NCBI GenBank assembly: GCA_003520025.1
Contig: DOVP01000032.1
Location: 1 to 19,069 of the forward strand
DNA: 19,069 nucleotides
Source: Phycisphaerales bacterium
Lineage (GTDB): Bacteria > Planctomycetota > Phycisphaerae > Phycisphaerales > SM1A02
Direction of reading: 5' to 3'
The translations under genes were made by a program, and so were the position numbers. Positions within the stretch are counted from its first letter, which is position 1. Each line of letters opens with the position of its first letter. This document shows, one piece after another, positions 7,352 through 14,680 of the stretch. The notes beneath the pieces are model-generated. The model was not told where the DNA came from, did no database searches, and saw nothing but the letters and a program-made list of their open reading frames with translations.

Positions 7352-8476
7352 ATGCCTGGCACGGTCCTTTTTACCGCGAACCGTGGATATGCACTGAGTA
7401 GTTCACGTGAACAGATGATTCGCCATTTCCTCTCTCTGGATTGGCGTGTCGTCATCGCGACCGACAACGATGGGTTGTGCCACTGGTTTAAAAGCATGGG
7501 CGTTCACACGGAACACGTATTGTTCCACCGTGGAAGGTTGTCGCCTCGCAAGGATGCTCACGCGTACAGGGCGATGGGGACCATCTGCCAAAAATGGCAA
7601 CCCGATCTGATTCAACAATTCCACGCCAAACCTGTCGTACTGGGGAGTATCGCTGCTCGCCGTACACTCGGTGAGTCGGTCCGCATCGTCAATACGATCA
7701 CGGGGCTGGGCAGTATTCTCTCGGCAGGCCGGTCGCGGGCCATGGCGGCGGGACTCGGCTTCCGAGCGGCGCTCCGCCGCGGCGACACCACGGTATTTCA
7801 AAACCCCGATGATCGTGCCTTGTTTGTCAGGAAGAAATGGGTCGCGCCCGAATCGACCACACTTATCACTGGATCTGGCGTGGACATCGATCGATTCAAG
7901 GCTGTTGACCGAGCGGGGCGCCATCCCGCCGCGCCTGTTGTAGTTATGATCGCCCGTCTACTTGAACGCAAGGGGATCTTTGAATTCGCGAGCGTAGCGC
8001 GTCGCATCCGACAGCGCTGGCCCAGAGCGAAGTTTCTGTTTGCTGGCGAATGTGATCCGGCCCATCCCAATGCGATCGCCAAAACGTGGCTCCGGAAACA
8101 ACAGGACATCGAGTATGTTGGCCATCTCCCGGACATCGTGCCCTTTCTTCACGATGCCGACCTCTTTCTATATCCCTCGCTCTATCGCGAAGGTGTGCCA
8201 CGAGTGGTCGTGGAAGCTGCAGCCACTGCCCTTCCGGCGGTGGCCTTCGATGTTCCAGGAGTACGCGAGGCGGTACAGAACAATCAGACAGGTCTGCTGG
8301 TAACAGCCCGGGATCTCGACGCCATGACGACCGCGGTTGCCGACCTGATCGAGGATGAAGACCGACGGTTGTCGCTCGGATCGGCTGCCCGAGTGTTCGC
8401 TGAGAACACCCTTGATATTCGGCATATCCAGAAGCACTACCTCGATCTGTACCGATCTCTGGGCGTTGTCGTTTAA
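7352..8476 (+). CDS. Glycosyltransferase family 4, PglA-like
   Basis: 374 residues. The run RIVNTITGLGSIL at 111-123 is characteristic of the PglA/WbpX-like branch of GT4 that often adds an N-acetylhexosamine early in lipid-linked glycan assembly. Other marks are VFQNPDDRALFV (148-159), GSGVDIDRF (174-182) and ARLLERKGIFEF (201-212). YVGHLPDIVPFLHDADLFLYPS is at 255-276, and the EX7E pair is E280/E288 in REGVPRVVVEAAA. GGAGG 9 nt before the ATG supports the start. Because the neighbouring fusion protein resembles PglC plus PglF, a role as the second sugar transferase is reasonable but inferred. Confidence 0.93.
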   Translation: MPGTVLFTANRGYALSSSREQMIRHFLSLDWRVVIATDNDGLCHWFKSMGVHTEHVLFHRGRLSPRKDAHAYRAMGTICQKWQPDLIQQFHAKPVVLGSIAARRTLGESVRIVNTITGLGSILSAGRSRAMAAGLGFRAALRRGDTTVFQNPDDRALFVRKKWVAPESTTLITGSGVDIDRFKAVDRAGRHPAAPVVVMIARLLERKGIFEFASVARRIRQRWPRAKFLFAGECDPAHPNAIAKTWLRKQQDIEYVGHLPDIVPFLHDADLFLYPSLYREGVPRVVVEAAATALPAVAFDVPGVREAVQNNQTGLLVTARDLDAMTTAVADLIEDEDRRLSLGSAARVFAENTLDIRHIQKHYLDLYRSLGVVV

Positions 8477-8522
8477 GCAGGCACCAACGGGCTACTCATG
8501 AGTCCTGTTGCAACCGAGCCCA

Positions 8523-9722
8523 TCAGCATGTTCTCGCGGCCTGCTTGCCATCGATGACGCGGCACACCTTGGCAAGCTGCTCGGCATAATCACCCATTGT
8601 CTCGGACGTGATCAAGTGATGACAGGGAAAGCACAGACATCGCGACCCCAAGTTTCGCGCATTGGGAAGCCTGCTGCTCGGAGCCCTGGCCTTCAAGCCA
8701 GGCTCCAGATAGATCTCCGAACAACTGCCAACGCCAACCGGCAGATCCGCAGCCGATGCGGCGTCGAGAATGTGATCGCGGTAGACCGCCACATCTCTGA
8801 CATCTCTTCGAACCATTGCGTACACGCGGTACCACGCGGGGTGTTGCCCGAACTCGACCTCCGGAAACTCGATCCACTTGATGCCAGACAGCACATCCTT
8901 CAGAATCCGGGCATTCCTCGCCCGCATCTGAATCCACCGGCCTAACTTCTGAAGTTGTATCAGTCCAATTGCGGCCTGCATGCCTGTCATACGAAGGTTG
9001 GAGCCAATCGAGTCCACCAACCATGCGAATCTGCTATCGGGTACATGTGACGCGACTCGCAACCGTGATTTTCCATGATCACGGATCGACCACACACGGT
9101 CTGCCAATGATTGGTTTGCCGCCGCCAACATACCGCCCTCTCCACCCGTTGAGATGATCTTGTCCTGACAGAACGACCAACAACCAAACTCTCCGAATGT
9201 TCCAACCCACTGAGATTGCTCCTTCCCATTGAGGACAGTCGCTCCATGTGCCTGTGCTGCATCCTCGATTACCGTGATTCCATGTGATTGGGCCCACCGG
9301 CAAATCGACACCATATCGGCCGGCCATCCACCCACATGAACCACGATGACAGCAGCGGTCCGTGGTGTCCGTGCCGCCTCCAGCGTTTCTGGTGTCACAC
9401 AGCCGGTCATGTCGTGGACATCTGCAAACACCGGATTCGCGGCGGCCATGACAACGGCGGAAGCGCAACCGACGTACCCTCTGGAAGGAACTATGACCTC
9501 TGCATTCACGTTCAAATCGAGAGATCGAATGGCTGCTTCAATGGCAACTGTTCCATTTGCCATCGAAATCGCGTGATTGCATCCGGACGCTCGTTCCCAT
9601 GCTGTTTCAAACAGAGAAACGTCCTCGCCGGTCCAACGATTCACCAAGCCAGATCGCAGCACGCGTGCAACCGCTTCGATTTCATCTTCTTCAAACCTGG
9701 GCCACGTTGGGATGTCAATCAT
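8523..9722 (-). CDS. DegT/DnrJ/EryC1/StrS-family PLP-dependent sugar aminotransferase
   Basis: Transfers an amino group, usually from glutamate, to a keto-sugar nucleotide. From ATG 9722 the protein has 399 residues. SMANGTVAIEAA is at 53-64, VIEDAAQAHGA (Asp154 for the PLP pyridine nitrogen) at 151-161, and the Schiff-base Lys188 in CWSFCQDKIISTGGEGGML (181-199). All catalytic elements are present. An open frame runs upstream to 9833, but ATG 9722 is chosen because GGGAG lies 6 nt before it and the family begins near this point. It overlaps the stop of the sulfotransferase by 8 bp (ATGATTGA), implying translational coupling. The logical substrate is the 4-keto-6-deoxy sugar made by the dehydratase domain encoded at 10631-12505. 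Confidence 0.93.
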   Translation of the reverse strand: MIDIPTWPRFEEDEIEAVARVLRSGLVNRWTGEDVSLFETAWERASGCNHAISMANGTVAIEAAIRSLDLNVNAEVIVPSRGYVGCASAVVMAAANPVFADVHDMTGCVTPETLEAARTPRTAAVIVVHVGGWPADMVSICRWAQSHGITVIEDAAQAHGATVLNGKEQSQWVGTFGEFGCWSFCQDKIISTGGEGGMLAAANQSLADRVWSIRDHGKSRLRVASHVPDSRFAWLVDSIGSNLRMTGMQAAIGLIQLQKLGRWIQMRARNARILKDVLSGIKWIEFPEVEFGQHPAWYRVYAMVRRDVRDVAVYRDHILDAASAADLPVGVGSCSEIYLEPGLKARAPSSRLPNARNLGSRCLCFPCHHLITSETMGDYAEQLAKVCRVIDGKQAARTC

Positions 9723-10584
9723 CGGCATCTCCCACGTAGCCGTGCCGACACATGATCTCAGTCGCATGCTGAGTAAGAACAGTGAAAGCGTCAGAATCCA
9801 CACTCTCACGCCCGCGTCCGACGCTTCGATCATGAATCTCCACTACAGCGGACTCAACATGCTCTCTAGCTACTTCGTGGTCAAAGTGTGACACAACACA
9901 TGCTAGGACTTCCTCCGGACATCTTGCAAGATCCTCATATCGAATTCGGCACACTTGTTCACTTGGAAGGCTATCCAACATGTCATCCGTTCTCTTGACA
10001 CACTCGGTCCACTGCATTGCGGCGTATGCAGATGGAGTCGTATGGCCAGTCGGCAATACATCTCTTGGAAGCACAGGGCCCCACTGACAATTCGCGCGCA
10101 TACCACCCCGTGCCGACCGTGACAACAATGAGCGAACAGTTGTTCTGGGAAGTTCCTCCAGAGGCACAAACCTCGCCTTTTTCAACAGATATCGCAGATC
10201 ACGCCGCGCCATACGACGTTCCAGCGTGCTCAAGACCGTATCGAATGGATGCCGGACGATCTGTATGAACTTCGCGTCCGGAAAACACGCCCTCACGTAG
10301 TTCGGGCGAAGACAATTCGCGCACGTCTTCTCCACAAGCACATCACACCCCCGAACGGCAGCTTGGCGGCGGAAGGCTGATCGGATACGACGTCTGACAG
10401 TCGAGTTCAATCGAGAAACCGGTATCGCATCGTCCGGGTAGCGAGCATTCCCGATCCGCCAGAGTTGGTTGATTTCATCACAGGGCCACGTGGCAAACCC
10501 TGGAAGCCGGCATAGCACGTCTCGGAATATATTGGTCCCGGAGCGAGGTGCCCCAAGGATGATGAGATTCTGATGATTGGCCAC
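9715..10584 (-). CDS. Sulfotransferase family protein
   Basis: Predicted PAPS-dependent transfer of sulfate to a hydroxyl or amine, here probably on a glycan. The 289-residue protein has the 5'-phosphosulfate loop LIILGAPRSGTNIF at 7-20 and the 3'-phosphate motif FIQIVRHPFDTVLS at 106-119, with VRIRYEDL-like CRIRYEDLARCPEEV further on. Start is GTG at 10584, placing the P-loop-like motif at its usual distance from the N-terminus; the ribosome site is weak. It leads a two-gene unit with the aminotransferase. It is divergent from the fusion gene with only 46 bp between starts. The exact acceptor is unknown; a general sulfotransferase of other substrates cannot be excluded. Confidence 0.9.
   Translation of the reverse strand: MANHQNLIILGAPRSGTNIFRDVLCRLPGFATWPCDEINQLWRIGNARYPDDAIPVSRLNSTVRRRIRSAFRRQAAVRGCDVLVEKTCANCLRPNYVRACFPDAKFIQIVRHPFDTVLSTLERRMARRDLRYLLKKARFVPLEELPRTTVRSLLSRSARGGMRANCQWGPVLPRDVLPTGHTTPSAYAAMQWTECVKRTDDMLDSLPSEQVCRIRYEDLARCPEEVLACVVSHFDHEVAREHVESAVVEIHDRSVGRGRESVDSDAFTVLTQHATEIMCRHGYVGDADD
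9729..9733 (-). promoter_or_regulatory. Internal ribosome site deciding the aminotransferase start
   Basis: GGGAG on the minus strand, 6 nt before ATG 9722 and within the last codons of the sulfotransferase. It rules against the longer reading that would begin at 9833. Confidence 0.6.
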
Positions 10585-10612
10585 ACCACCACTCTACTGT
10601 CAGGATGACTGA

Positions 10613-10626
10613 CCATCGTATGATGG
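10613..10626. promoter_or_regulatory. Symmetric divergent promoter CCATC-GTAT-GATGG with overlapping -10 boxes
   Basis: A perfect inverted repeat contains TATGAT on the plus strand (10619-10624) and TACGAT on the minus strand (10620-10615), sharing two bases. The plus box ends 6 nt before ATG 10631; the minus box ends 30 nt before GTG 10584. It fills the middle of the 46-bp gap between two divergent genes. No good -35 is visible on either side. Confidence 0.45.
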
Positions 10627-10630
10627 ACGC

Positions 10631-12505
10631 ATGCTCACGGCCAGACAGTCCTGTATCAAGCGGTGCATCGATATCTCCATTGCGCTCCCGATCGTTCTTC
10701 TTACGTGGCCGATCTGCGTTCTGCTCATCATCGCGTCGACCATCGATACTGGGCGTTGGGGCTTGTTTCGTCAGACACGAATCGGTCAATTTGGACTGCC
10801 CTTCCAACTGTACAAGATTCGTACCATGACTCCTGGACGTGGCAACAGCACCGTCACAGTTGCGAGCGATCATCGCATCACATGGCTCGGTCGGATTTTG
10901 CGACGGTGGAAACTTGACGAACTCCCTCAATTCTGGCAGGTGCTCACGGGGTCCATGTCGCTTGTGGGTCCGCGCCCGGATGTAGCCGGACATGCAGATG
11001 AGTTGCACGGTGATGAGCGGGCCATTTTGAACGTACGCCCCGGCATCACAGGGCCATCATCACTCCGCTGGCGGCATGAGGAACTGTTACTCGCCTCGGT
11101 GGTCGATCCCGAAGCGTTTAGTCGCGATACGATCTGGCCCGACAAGGTCATGTGTAATCTGGAGTATGTCAACAAATGGTCACCTTGGCTTGATCTCCGA
11201 CTGCTTGCTGCAACAGCATTGCCCGAGCTCATCCATACACGGTGGCATCCAATCTGTGAACTCGATTCAATACAGCATGCTGGGGACAATCGCGATGAGA
11301 GCACTGCAGATATCTCAATCACCAATCTTCTCGGGCGAATGCCAGCCCCTGTGCTGGAGTCGCTGCTTCACCAAGACACCAGAGACAAGACCATACTTGT
11401 AACCGGAGCTGGTGGATCCATTGGAAGTGAATTGTGCAGACAGATCATCACACTTGAGCCAAAGTGCCTCATCCTGTTGGAGCGATGCGAGCACGCGCTG
11501 TATCAAATACATCGAGATCTCATTGATCGTACTCTTCATGAAAAACATGGTGTAAATCAACTTTCAATTATTCCTGTTCTTGGTTGTGCTGGAAACAAGG
11601 ACACCCTCAATCGCATTTTTAATGCGTGGGCTGTCAATACGGTGTATCACGCTGCTGCACACAAGCACGTCCCGCTCGTCGAAATCAACGCCGTGGAGGG
11701 TGTTGCCAACAACACACTCACTACGTGGAAAGCGGCGATCGCAGCAGAGCGCGGAGGCGTTAGCACATTCGTGCTGGTATCCACCGACAAGGCGGTTCGC
11801 CCAACAAGCATCATGGGCGCATCCAAACGCCTTGCGGAAATCGTGCTTCTGGCGTTGACGAAGCGACCCCACAGAGAGGAGGCGACACAATTCTCAGTTG
11901 TACGATTTGGCAATGTGCTTGGATCAAGTGGAAGTGTTGTGCCGCTGTTCCAAGAGCAGATTCGACATGGTGGACCGGTTACGGTGACCCATCCGGATGT
12001 GACACGGTTCTTCATGACGGTGGAAGAAGCCGTGCAACTGGTCATCCAAGCAGGATCCATCTCCCGGGGCGGTGAGGTGCATGTGTTGGACATGGGAAAC
12101 CCTGTCCGCATTCTCGATCTGGCCCACAGGATGATCGAGTTGTCAGGACATTCCGTGATGGATCATCATCGCACAAGTGGATCTATTGAAATCACATTCA
12201 TCGGCTTGAGGCCAGGCGAGAAGCTCTACGAAGAACTCATTGTCAGTCACAATATGGAAGGAACCGTGCATCCACGCATCATGCGTGGCAATGAGTCCTC
12301 TCCATCTTGGGAACGAGTCGAGACATGGCTGGTGGCACTTGAAAACGCGTGCGCCGCTGGCGACTGCCCAGCGATTCGCGCAATACTCAATCAGGCCGTA
12401 GAAGGCTATCAGCCTGAATCGGAGATTCTCGATGTCGTGTGGAGGCAGGTGGACCACTCTACTGACGCTGGTGAGGTTGCCGCTACAAGTGCATCTCTTG
12501 CATGA
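10631..12505 (+). CDS. Fusion of monotopic phosphoglycosyl transferase (PglC/WcaJ-like) and UDP-GlcNAc 4,6-dehydratase (PglF/FlmA-like)
   Basis: One 624-residue protein with two enzymes. The N-terminal part (about 1-200) is a bacterial sugar transferase that moves a sugar phosphate to undecaprenyl phosphate. It has a hydrophobic re-entrant helix at 14-36, FRQTRIGQFGLPFQLYKIRTM at 46-66, the catalytic Asp96-Glu97 in WKLDELPQFWQVL, and SLVGPRPD at 110-117. After a linker (about 205-250) comes a short-chain dehydrogenase fold. It has the NAD motif TGAGGSIGSE (258-267), HAAAHKHVPLVE (340-351), and the dehydratase signature STDKAVRPTSIMGASKRLAE (384-403) with the Met395/Lys399 pair. VRFGNVLGSSGSVVPLF (424-440) and GLRPGEKLYEEL (525-536) follow. 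All key residues of both are present. The ribosome site is poor and a -10-like box sits just upstream. The 3' end overlaps the next gene by 23 bp. Confidence 0.93.
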   Translation: MLTARQSCIKRCIDISIALPIVLLTWPICVLLIIASTIDTGRWGLFRQTRIGQFGLPFQLYKIRTMTPGRGNSTVTVASDHRITWLGRILRRWKLDELPQFWQVLTGSMSLVGPRPDVAGHADELHGDERAILNVRPGITGPSSLRWRHEELLLASVVDPEAFSRDTIWPDKVMCNLEYVNKWSPWLDLRLLAATALPELIHTRWHPICELDSIQHAGDNRDESTADISITNLLGRMPAPVLESLLHQDTRDKTILVTGAGGSIGSELCRQIITLEPKCLILLERCEHALYQIHRDLIDRTLHEKHGVNQLSIIPVLGCAGNKDTLNRIFNAWAVNTVYHAAAHKHVPLVEINAVEGVANNTLTTWKAAIAAERGGVSTFVLVSTDKAVRPTSIMGASKRLAEIVLLALTKRPHREEATQFSVVRFGNVLGSSGSVVPLFQEQIRHGGPVTVTHPDVTRFFMTVEEAVQLVIQAGSISRGGEVHVLDMGNPVRILDLAHRMIELSGHSVMDHHRTSGSIEITFIGLRPGEKLYEELIVSHNMEGTVHPRIMRGNESSPSWERVETWLVALENACAAGDCPAIRAILNQAVEGYQPESEILDVVWRQVDHSTDAGEVAATSASLA

Positions 12506-13595
12506 GGGTCTGAGCAACAATTCTGGCATCAAAGACAGTCTCGGCCAATTTTCGACTCTCGGCGCCCATGACAACCAGCCTTTCTGGATCAGCGAGCATC
12601 TTGAGAATCGCATCAGCCAACGCCTGAGCATCTCCTCTGGGAGTCAAGTGACCATTGATACCGTCCTGCACCGTCTCCCTGCACCCTCTGACGTCTGTTG
12701 TAACAATGGGCCGCCCCATTGCCATCGCTTCGAGCGTTGAGTGCGGTGTGCCTTCGTGCCAACTAGGTAGCACATAGAGACATGATCGACGGATCGCAGC
12801 CCGCACAAGATCCTGATCCTCAAGAAAGCCGAGGTACTCGATGTCGCTCCGCGCGGCCGCTTCCTGAATACAGGCTTCCGGAACCGCATCGTTGCCAGTT
12901 TCAAGAAGCCCGGCAAGTTCAAACCTGACATCCGGTCTCCGCCTCCGAACAATAGCTGCTGCCTCAATGTATTCGTATACACCCTTGGACGCGAGAAGCC
13001 TGCCGAGCATCAGTACGACGGGTTGTGCTGGCAGTGGTTCCATCGAAAATTCGTTGAGATCAACACCACACCCTGCCGTCCTGATTGCATTCGTCCTCGC
13101 TGTTATGACGCCGTGTTGCCGCATCGATTCATAATCATCCGGATTTTGCGCCACCACACAGTCGCAGCGTGCCGCGCTGAAACGCAACCCTCTCCACCCG
13201 ATCCAACTGGCTAAGCCGCTTCCAAGAAGGACTCGGCCAAGGCCACATACGACGATACCAATGCGAGGCACACGAGCCAACCGACCGGCGATCGGCCCAT
13301 AGAGATTCGGCTTGATCGTCCATGTCAGCAGCACCTCCGGCTGTGTCCGCCGGATGAGTCTCCATAATTTCCACAACAGCACCAGATCGCCGAATACCCG
13401 AATGCGATTTCGAATGATCGGCAAGTGTTCGCATGGCACACCCATCGCGGCCATCGCATCAGCCACTCCATCATCGGACTCAAGGCATGTTGCAACCGTG
13501 ACCTCATGACCTGCTCGCTGGAGCGATCGGATGAGCGGTGGTCTGAAGTAGACTAGTGCTCGGCTGAATCCTTCGACTAGGAGTACTCGTGTCAT
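12483..13595 (-). CDS. Glycosyltransferase family 4, capsule/PglA-like
   Basis: 370 residues from ATG 13595. LVEGFSRALVYFRPPLIRSL is at 6-25, VLLTWTIKPNLYGPIAGRLA at 88-107, and VCGLGRVLLG at 116-125. AQNPDDYESM is at 149-158 and GCGVDLNEFS at 175-184. The second domain has LGRLLASKGVYEYIEAA (197-213) and the EX7E pair E281/E289 in HEGTPHSTLEAMAMG. The pattern resembles the GT4 at 7352, so the two may add related amino sugars. The frame is open to a GTG at 13649, but that would run over the ribosome site and ATG of the divergent epimerase, so the internal ATG, which gives a standard family N-terminus, is preferred even though it lacks a clear Shine-Dalgarno. Confidence 0.92.
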   Translation of the reverse strand: MTRVLLVEGFSRALVYFRPPLIRSLQRAGHEVTVATCLESDDGVADAMAAMGVPCEHLPIIRNRIRVFGDLVLLWKLWRLIRRTQPEVLLTWTIKPNLYGPIAGRLARVPRIGIVVCGLGRVLLGSGLASWIGWRGLRFSAARCDCVVAQNPDDYESMRQHGVITARTNAIRTAGCGVDLNEFSMEPLPAQPVVLMLGRLLASKGVYEYIEAAAIVRRRRPDVRFELAGLLETGNDAVPEACIQEAAARSDIEYLGFLEDQDLVRAAIRRSCLYVLPSWHEGTPHSTLEAMAMGRPIVTTDVRGCRETVQDGINGHLTPRGDAQALADAILKMLADPERLVVMGAESRKLAETVFDARIVAQTLMQEMHL

Positions 13596-13610
13596 AGGGT
13601 CACTTGGTGG

Positions 13611-13621
13611 GGTACGATACC
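13611..13621. promoter_or_regulatory. Symmetric promoter-like box GGTA-CGA-TACC between GT4 and epimerase
   Basis: An 11-bp inverted repeat contains TACGAT on the plus strand (13613-13618, 33 nt before ATG 13652) and TATCGT on the minus strand (13619-13614, 18 nt before ATG 13595). Its minus-strand reading differs by one base from GGCATCGTACC at 5071-5081. It lies within the 56-bp divergent gap. Confidence 0.35.
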
Positions 13622-13637
13622 TGACCACTTCGCTCAC

Positions 13638-13642
13638 AGGAG
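13638..13642 (+). promoter_or_regulatory. Ribosome site deciding the epimerase start
   Basis: AGGAG abuts ATG 13643 with no spacer but lies 9 nt before ATG 13652. The second ATG, giving MRVLVTGAAGFIG, is therefore the better start. Confidence 0.6.
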
Positions 13643-13651
13643 ATGCCACAG

Positions 13652-14680
13652 ATGCGAGTGCTCGTCACCGGTGCCGCTGGCTTCATCGGAGCCGCCACTT
13701 CTCATCGCCTGCTCGATCGGGGCGATGTGGTCGTCGGTCTGGACAACCTCAATAGATACTACGACCCCGTCCTGAAGGAAGCACGCCTCACCACCATCCA
13801 CAATCGCCCGGATGCGGACCGCTTTGAGTTCATCAAGGCCGATATCGCCGATCGCGAGGCCATGGAATCACTCTTTGCGGCCAGCCACATCGACCGCGTC
13901 GTCCACCTCGCTGCCCAGGCGGGTGTTCGATACTCCCTTGAGCACCCGCACGACTACGCTGCATCCAATATCACCGGTTTCCTCAATGTTCTCGAAGGGT
14001 GTCGTCATCATGGCATCGAACATCTGCTGTACGCATCGAGTTCCTCGGTCTACGGCAGCGACACAAGCATGCCTTTTTCGGAACACCACGGTGGCAATCA
14101 CCCACTCTCCTTCTATGCGGCCACCAAACGCGCAAATGAACTGATGGCTCACTCGTACGCGAACCTATATGGGATTCCGTGTACGGGGCTTCGGTTCTTC
14201 ACTGTCTATGGACCGTGGGGTCGTCCCGATATGGCGCTCTTCCTCTTTACCAAGGCGATTCTCGAAGGCAGACCGATCGATGTCTTCAATCATGGAAAGC
14301 ACCAGCGAGACTTCACGTATGTCGGAGATATCGTGTCGGGTGTGACGTTGGCACTGGACGCCCCTGCGACATCCGCCGACGACTATGATCATGCCAACCC
14401 GGATCCGGCAACCAGCAGCGTTCCTTGGCGAATCTACAACATTGGAAACGGTGAGTCTGTTGGGCTGATGCACTTCATCAAGGTGTTAGAGGCCAAACTC
14501 GGGAAGAAGGCGGAGATCAACAACCTGCCCATGCAGGCCGGAGATGTCCTCGCTACATGGTCAGATACGAGTGATCTGGCACGGAACTTCGACTACGACG
14601 CAACCACATCGGTCGAAGAGGGAGTGAGCCGGTTTGTGGACTGGTACATGAAGTACTACAGCCTCACACCAACTCCTTGA
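13652..14680 (+). CDS. NAD-dependent epimerase, UDP-glucuronate 4-epimerase-like
   Basis: Extended short-chain dehydrogenase that inverts C4 of a UDP-uronic acid, probably UDP-GlcA to UDP-GalA. The 342 residues contain the NAD motif GAAGFIG (7-13), the subgroup signature GLDNLNRYYDPVLKEARL (29-46) and HLAAQAGVRYSLEHP (85-99). The active-site serines are in YASSSSVYG (127-135), with Tyr155 and Lys159 in SFYAATKRANELM. TVYGPWGRPDMALFLFTKAI (184-203) follows. These match the CapI/LspL type. Because the neighbouring dehydrogenase looks specific for N-acetylhexosamine, the real substrate may be UDP-GlcNAcA to UDP-GalNAcA, as in TviB/TviC pairs; sequence alone does not decide this. The 3' end overlaps sixA by 17 bp. 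Confidence 0.93.
   Translation: MRVLVTGAAGFIGAATSHRLLDRGDVVVGLDNLNRYYDPVLKEARLTTIHNRPDADRFEFIKADIADREAMESLFAASHIDRVVHLAAQAGVRYSLEHPHDYAASNITGFLNVLEGCRHHGIEHLLYASSSSVYGSDTSMPFSEHHGGNHPLSFYAATKRANELMAHSYANLYGIPCTGLRFFTVYGPWGRPDMALFLFTKAILEGRPIDVFNHGKHQRDFTYVGDIVSGVTLALDAPATSADDYDHANPDPATSSVPWRIYNIGNGESVGLMHFIKVLEAKLGKKAEINNLPMQAGDVLATWSDTSDLARNFDYDATTSVEEGVSRFVDWYMKYYSLTPTP

Noticed and set aside
8494..8503. Palindrome ACTCATGAGT between two convergent genes as a terminator
   Set aside because: It has no loop and no T-tract on either strand; 10-bp palindromes of this kind are expected occasionally by chance.
8616..8645. CxCxxCHH in the C-terminal part of the aminotransferase as a metal site
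   Set aside because: This segment aligns with the ordinary final strand of DegT proteins (SLP-type motif), where a cysteine is common. Clustering is noted but not evidence of metal binding.
9723..9833. N-terminal extension of the aminotransferase to 9833
   Set aside because: The extra hydrophobic stretch could mimic a membrane anchor, but it is the sulfotransferase C-terminus read in another frame, and the ribosome site fits ATG 9722.
13596..13649. GTG start at 13649 for the minus-strand GT4
   Set aside because: It would cover the ribosome site and first ATG of the divergent epimerase and adds residues not typical of GT4.
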